DNA from: Bacillota bacterium
Lineage (GTDB): Bacteria; Bacillota; Limnochordia; Limnochordales; Limnochordaceae
Assembly (NCBI GenBank): GCA_017577405.1
Contig: PIUA01000023.1
Location: 1 to 64,000, forward strand
Direction: 5' to 3'
Length of the DNA stretch: 64,000 nt
Position numbers and translations under genes: made by a program. Position 1 is the stretch's first letter; every line of letters begins with the position of its first letter. Shown piece after piece: positions 62,841 to 64,000 of this stretch. The notes under the pieces were generated by a model. It worked only from the letters and a program-made list of their open reading frames with translations. It was not told where the DNA came from and ran no database searches.

Positions 62841-62895
62841 CCCCCCTCGGGTACCAACTCATCCCATTATAGCCCGAGGGGGGATGCCGCTTCAA
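62841..62895 (-). promoter_or_regulatory. ackA terminator hairpin with nested ccdA promoter
   Basis: An 11-bp perfect inverted repeat (62873-62883 with 62841-62851, minus-strand order) encloses a 21-nt loop and is followed by a T-containing tail. The loop holds TATAAT (62866-62871, minus strand). TTGAAG (62890-62895), overlapping the ackA stop, lies 18 bp upstream of it. The ccdA SD is the GGGGGG of the downstream arm. Confidence 0.7.
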
Positions 62896-64000
62896 CCCTG
62901 CCCGGCGACGGGCGCCCGTTCCCGGGCGACGACGGCCACCGTGTCCCGGGCGATGACCACCTCTTCGTCGGTGGGGATGACATAGACGGGCACCCGGCTG
63001 GCGGGCGTGGAGATGAGGGCCTCGCCCTTGGCTTGGCGGTTGGCTTCCGGATCCAACTCGACGCCCAGGTAGGTCAGCCCGGCGCAGACCATCTCCCGGA
63101 CCCGGGGTGAGTGCTCGCCGATCCCGGCGGTGAAGGCGATGGCGTCCACCCCATTGAGGGCCGCGGCGTAGGCGCCGATGTACTTCCGGATCCGGTAGGT
63201 GAACATCTCCAGGGCCAGGGCAGCGCCCTCATCGCCCTGCTCCGCGCCTGCCTCGATCTCCCGCATGTCGGAGGCGGTGCCCGAGATGCCCAGCAGGCCG
63301 CTGTGCTTGTTGAGCATGGCGTCCGCCTCGGCCAGCGACAGCTCCTCCCGGGCCATGATGTAGAGGAGTGCGCCGGCGTCCACGTCGCCGGACCGAGTTC
63401 CCATCATCAGGCCTTCCAGGGGGGTGAAGCCCATGGAGGTGTCGATGGAGTGGTCCCCCAGGACCGCGGCGATGCTGGCGCCGTTGCCCAGGTGGCAGGT
63501 GATGATCTTGGGCGTCCCTTCGCCGCCCAGGAGGGTCCGGACTCGCTCAGCCACGTACCGGTGGGACGAGCCGTGGAAGCCGTACCGGCGGACGGCGTAC
63601 CGCTCGTACAGAAGCCGCGGGAGTGCGTACAGGTAGGCGTGCTGAGGCATGCGCGCGTGGAAGGCTGTGTCGAAGACGGCCACCTGCGGCACTCCCGGCA
63701 GGAGCCCTTCGGCCGCCTCGATCCCCGACAGGTTGTGGGGATTGTGGAGGGGCGCCAGCTCCGTCAGCTCCCGGATGGTCGCCTTCACCTCCGGCGTCAC
63801 CAGGACCGACTCCTGGAAAGCCTCGCCCCCGTGGACCACCCGGTGGCCCACCGCGCCGATCTCGTCAATCCGCTCCAAGACGGCTGTGCCCCGTTCCTGG
63901 TCGGTGAGCAGGCGGAGCACCTGCTGAATGGCCGTGGTGTGGTCCAGGATCTCCTGCTGGAGCTGGTACGGCTCCCGCCCCGGAACCCGGTGGGTGACCA
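62892..64000 (-). CDS. ackA: acetate kinase (5' end outside the window)
   Basis: It converts acetyl phosphate and ADP to acetate and ATP. About 369 codons are visible; the N-terminal 25-30 residues lie beyond position 64000. Motifs seen are GHRVVHGGE, VFDTAFH, YGFHGSSHRYV, CHLGNGAS, SMGFTPLEGLMMGTRSGDVD and FTAGIGEHSPRVR. The frame remains open to the edge and the residues there (THRVPGREPYQLQQE) are family-like. It is followed by a terminator hairpin and ccdA. Confidence 0.95.
   Translation of the reverse strand, partial: VTHRVPGREPYQLQQEILDHTTAIQQVLRLLTDQERGTAVLERIDEIGAVGHRVVHGGEAFQESVLVTPEVKATIRELTELAPLHNPHNLSGIEAAEGLLPGVPQVAVFDTAFHARMPQHAYLYALPRLLYERYAVRRYGFHGSSHRYVAERVRTLLGGEGTPKIITCHLGNGASIAAVLGDHSIDTSMGFTPLEGLMMGTRSGDVDAGALLYIMAREELSLAEADAMLNKHSGLLGISGTASDMREIEAGAEQGDEGAALALEMFTYRIRKYIGAYAAALNGVDAIAFTAGIGEHSPRVREMVCAGLTYLGVELDPEANRQAKGEALISTPASRVPVYVIPTDEEVVIARDTVAVVARERAPVAGQG

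Overview
This 64 kb window is a very GC-rich (about 70% by eye) chromosomal segment from a bacterium of the Bacillota (Firmicutes) type. The evidence is a methionine T-box leader in front of metG, a SpoVT/AbrB regulator, type III pantothenate kinase (coaX), Rex, DUF441 and DUF421 membrane proteins, a YtvI-like permease, and gene orders shared with Bacillus subtilis (decarboxylase-tmk-holB-rsmI-abrB-metG-tatD; pyrG...rho-rpmE). Frequent GTG/TTG starts, C34 tRNAs for G-ending codons and a pyruvoyl arginine decarboxylase/spermidine synthase/agmatinase operon would fit a high-GC, possibly thermophilic lineage. An AsmA/TamB-like protein hints weakly at a diderm envelope. I cannot name the genus from the sequence.

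Layout. 0-0.3 kb: end of an rRNA operon (5S) and initiator tRNA. 0.3-3.1 kb: coenzyme A genes coaBC and coaX (convergent) and an ECF sigma factor, then about 500 bp of non-coding degenerate repeats. 3.5-7.9 kb (minus strand): an XRE-TPR regulator, a PhoR-like kinase, a PhoP-like regulator and an orphan pstB. 8-17.6 kb: the conserved decarboxylase/AAA ATPase/tmk/holB/rsmI/abrB/metG/tatD block, followed by purA and a DUF421 protein. 19.8-27.6 kb: an accessory island of visibly lower GC. It has an XRE-TPR regulator, a 53-codon small ORF, a secreted four-cysteine peptide, two FtsX-type permeases, a LolD/MacB-type ATPase, an unknown secreted protein and an HlyD-type adaptor. This is the best candidate in the window for an undescribed peptide signalling, bacteriocin or export system. 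27.7-34 kb: tRNA-Val, a COG0212/mismatch-uracil-glycosylase fusion, a quinone oxidoreductase-like protein, a Thr-Gly-Arg tRNA cluster, folD, an exported phosphodiesterase-type protein and an HtrA protease. 34-41 kb: rex, polyprenyl synthase, tatA-tatC, hemD-hemB-hemL, a hotdog protein and ndk. 41-45 kb: the polyamine operon and argS. 45-53.7 kb: pyrG, a bifunctional nuclease, a zinc-ribbon protein, rho, a LysM-M23 peptidase, rpmE, greA-lysS and tRNA-Asn. 53.9-64 kb: an MFS transporter, a cobalamin adenosyltransferase, the AsmA-like protein, a second two-component system with a small SANT/Myb-like protein, an AI-2E/YtvI permease, CcdA and a 5'-partial ackA at the window edge.

Most genes are core metabolism or information processing in short, tightly overlapping operons, with sigma-A-like promoters of TTGACA/TATAAT type at their heads. 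Points beyond routine annotation are the peptide/ABC island, an SD sequence separated from the speE start by a hairpin, a ccdA promoter nested inside the loop of the ackA terminator, 11-bp-spaced GTCAC repeats upstream of two genes of the second two-component locus, and substitutions of usually conserved motifs in CoaBC, ArgRS and the MaoC-like protein.
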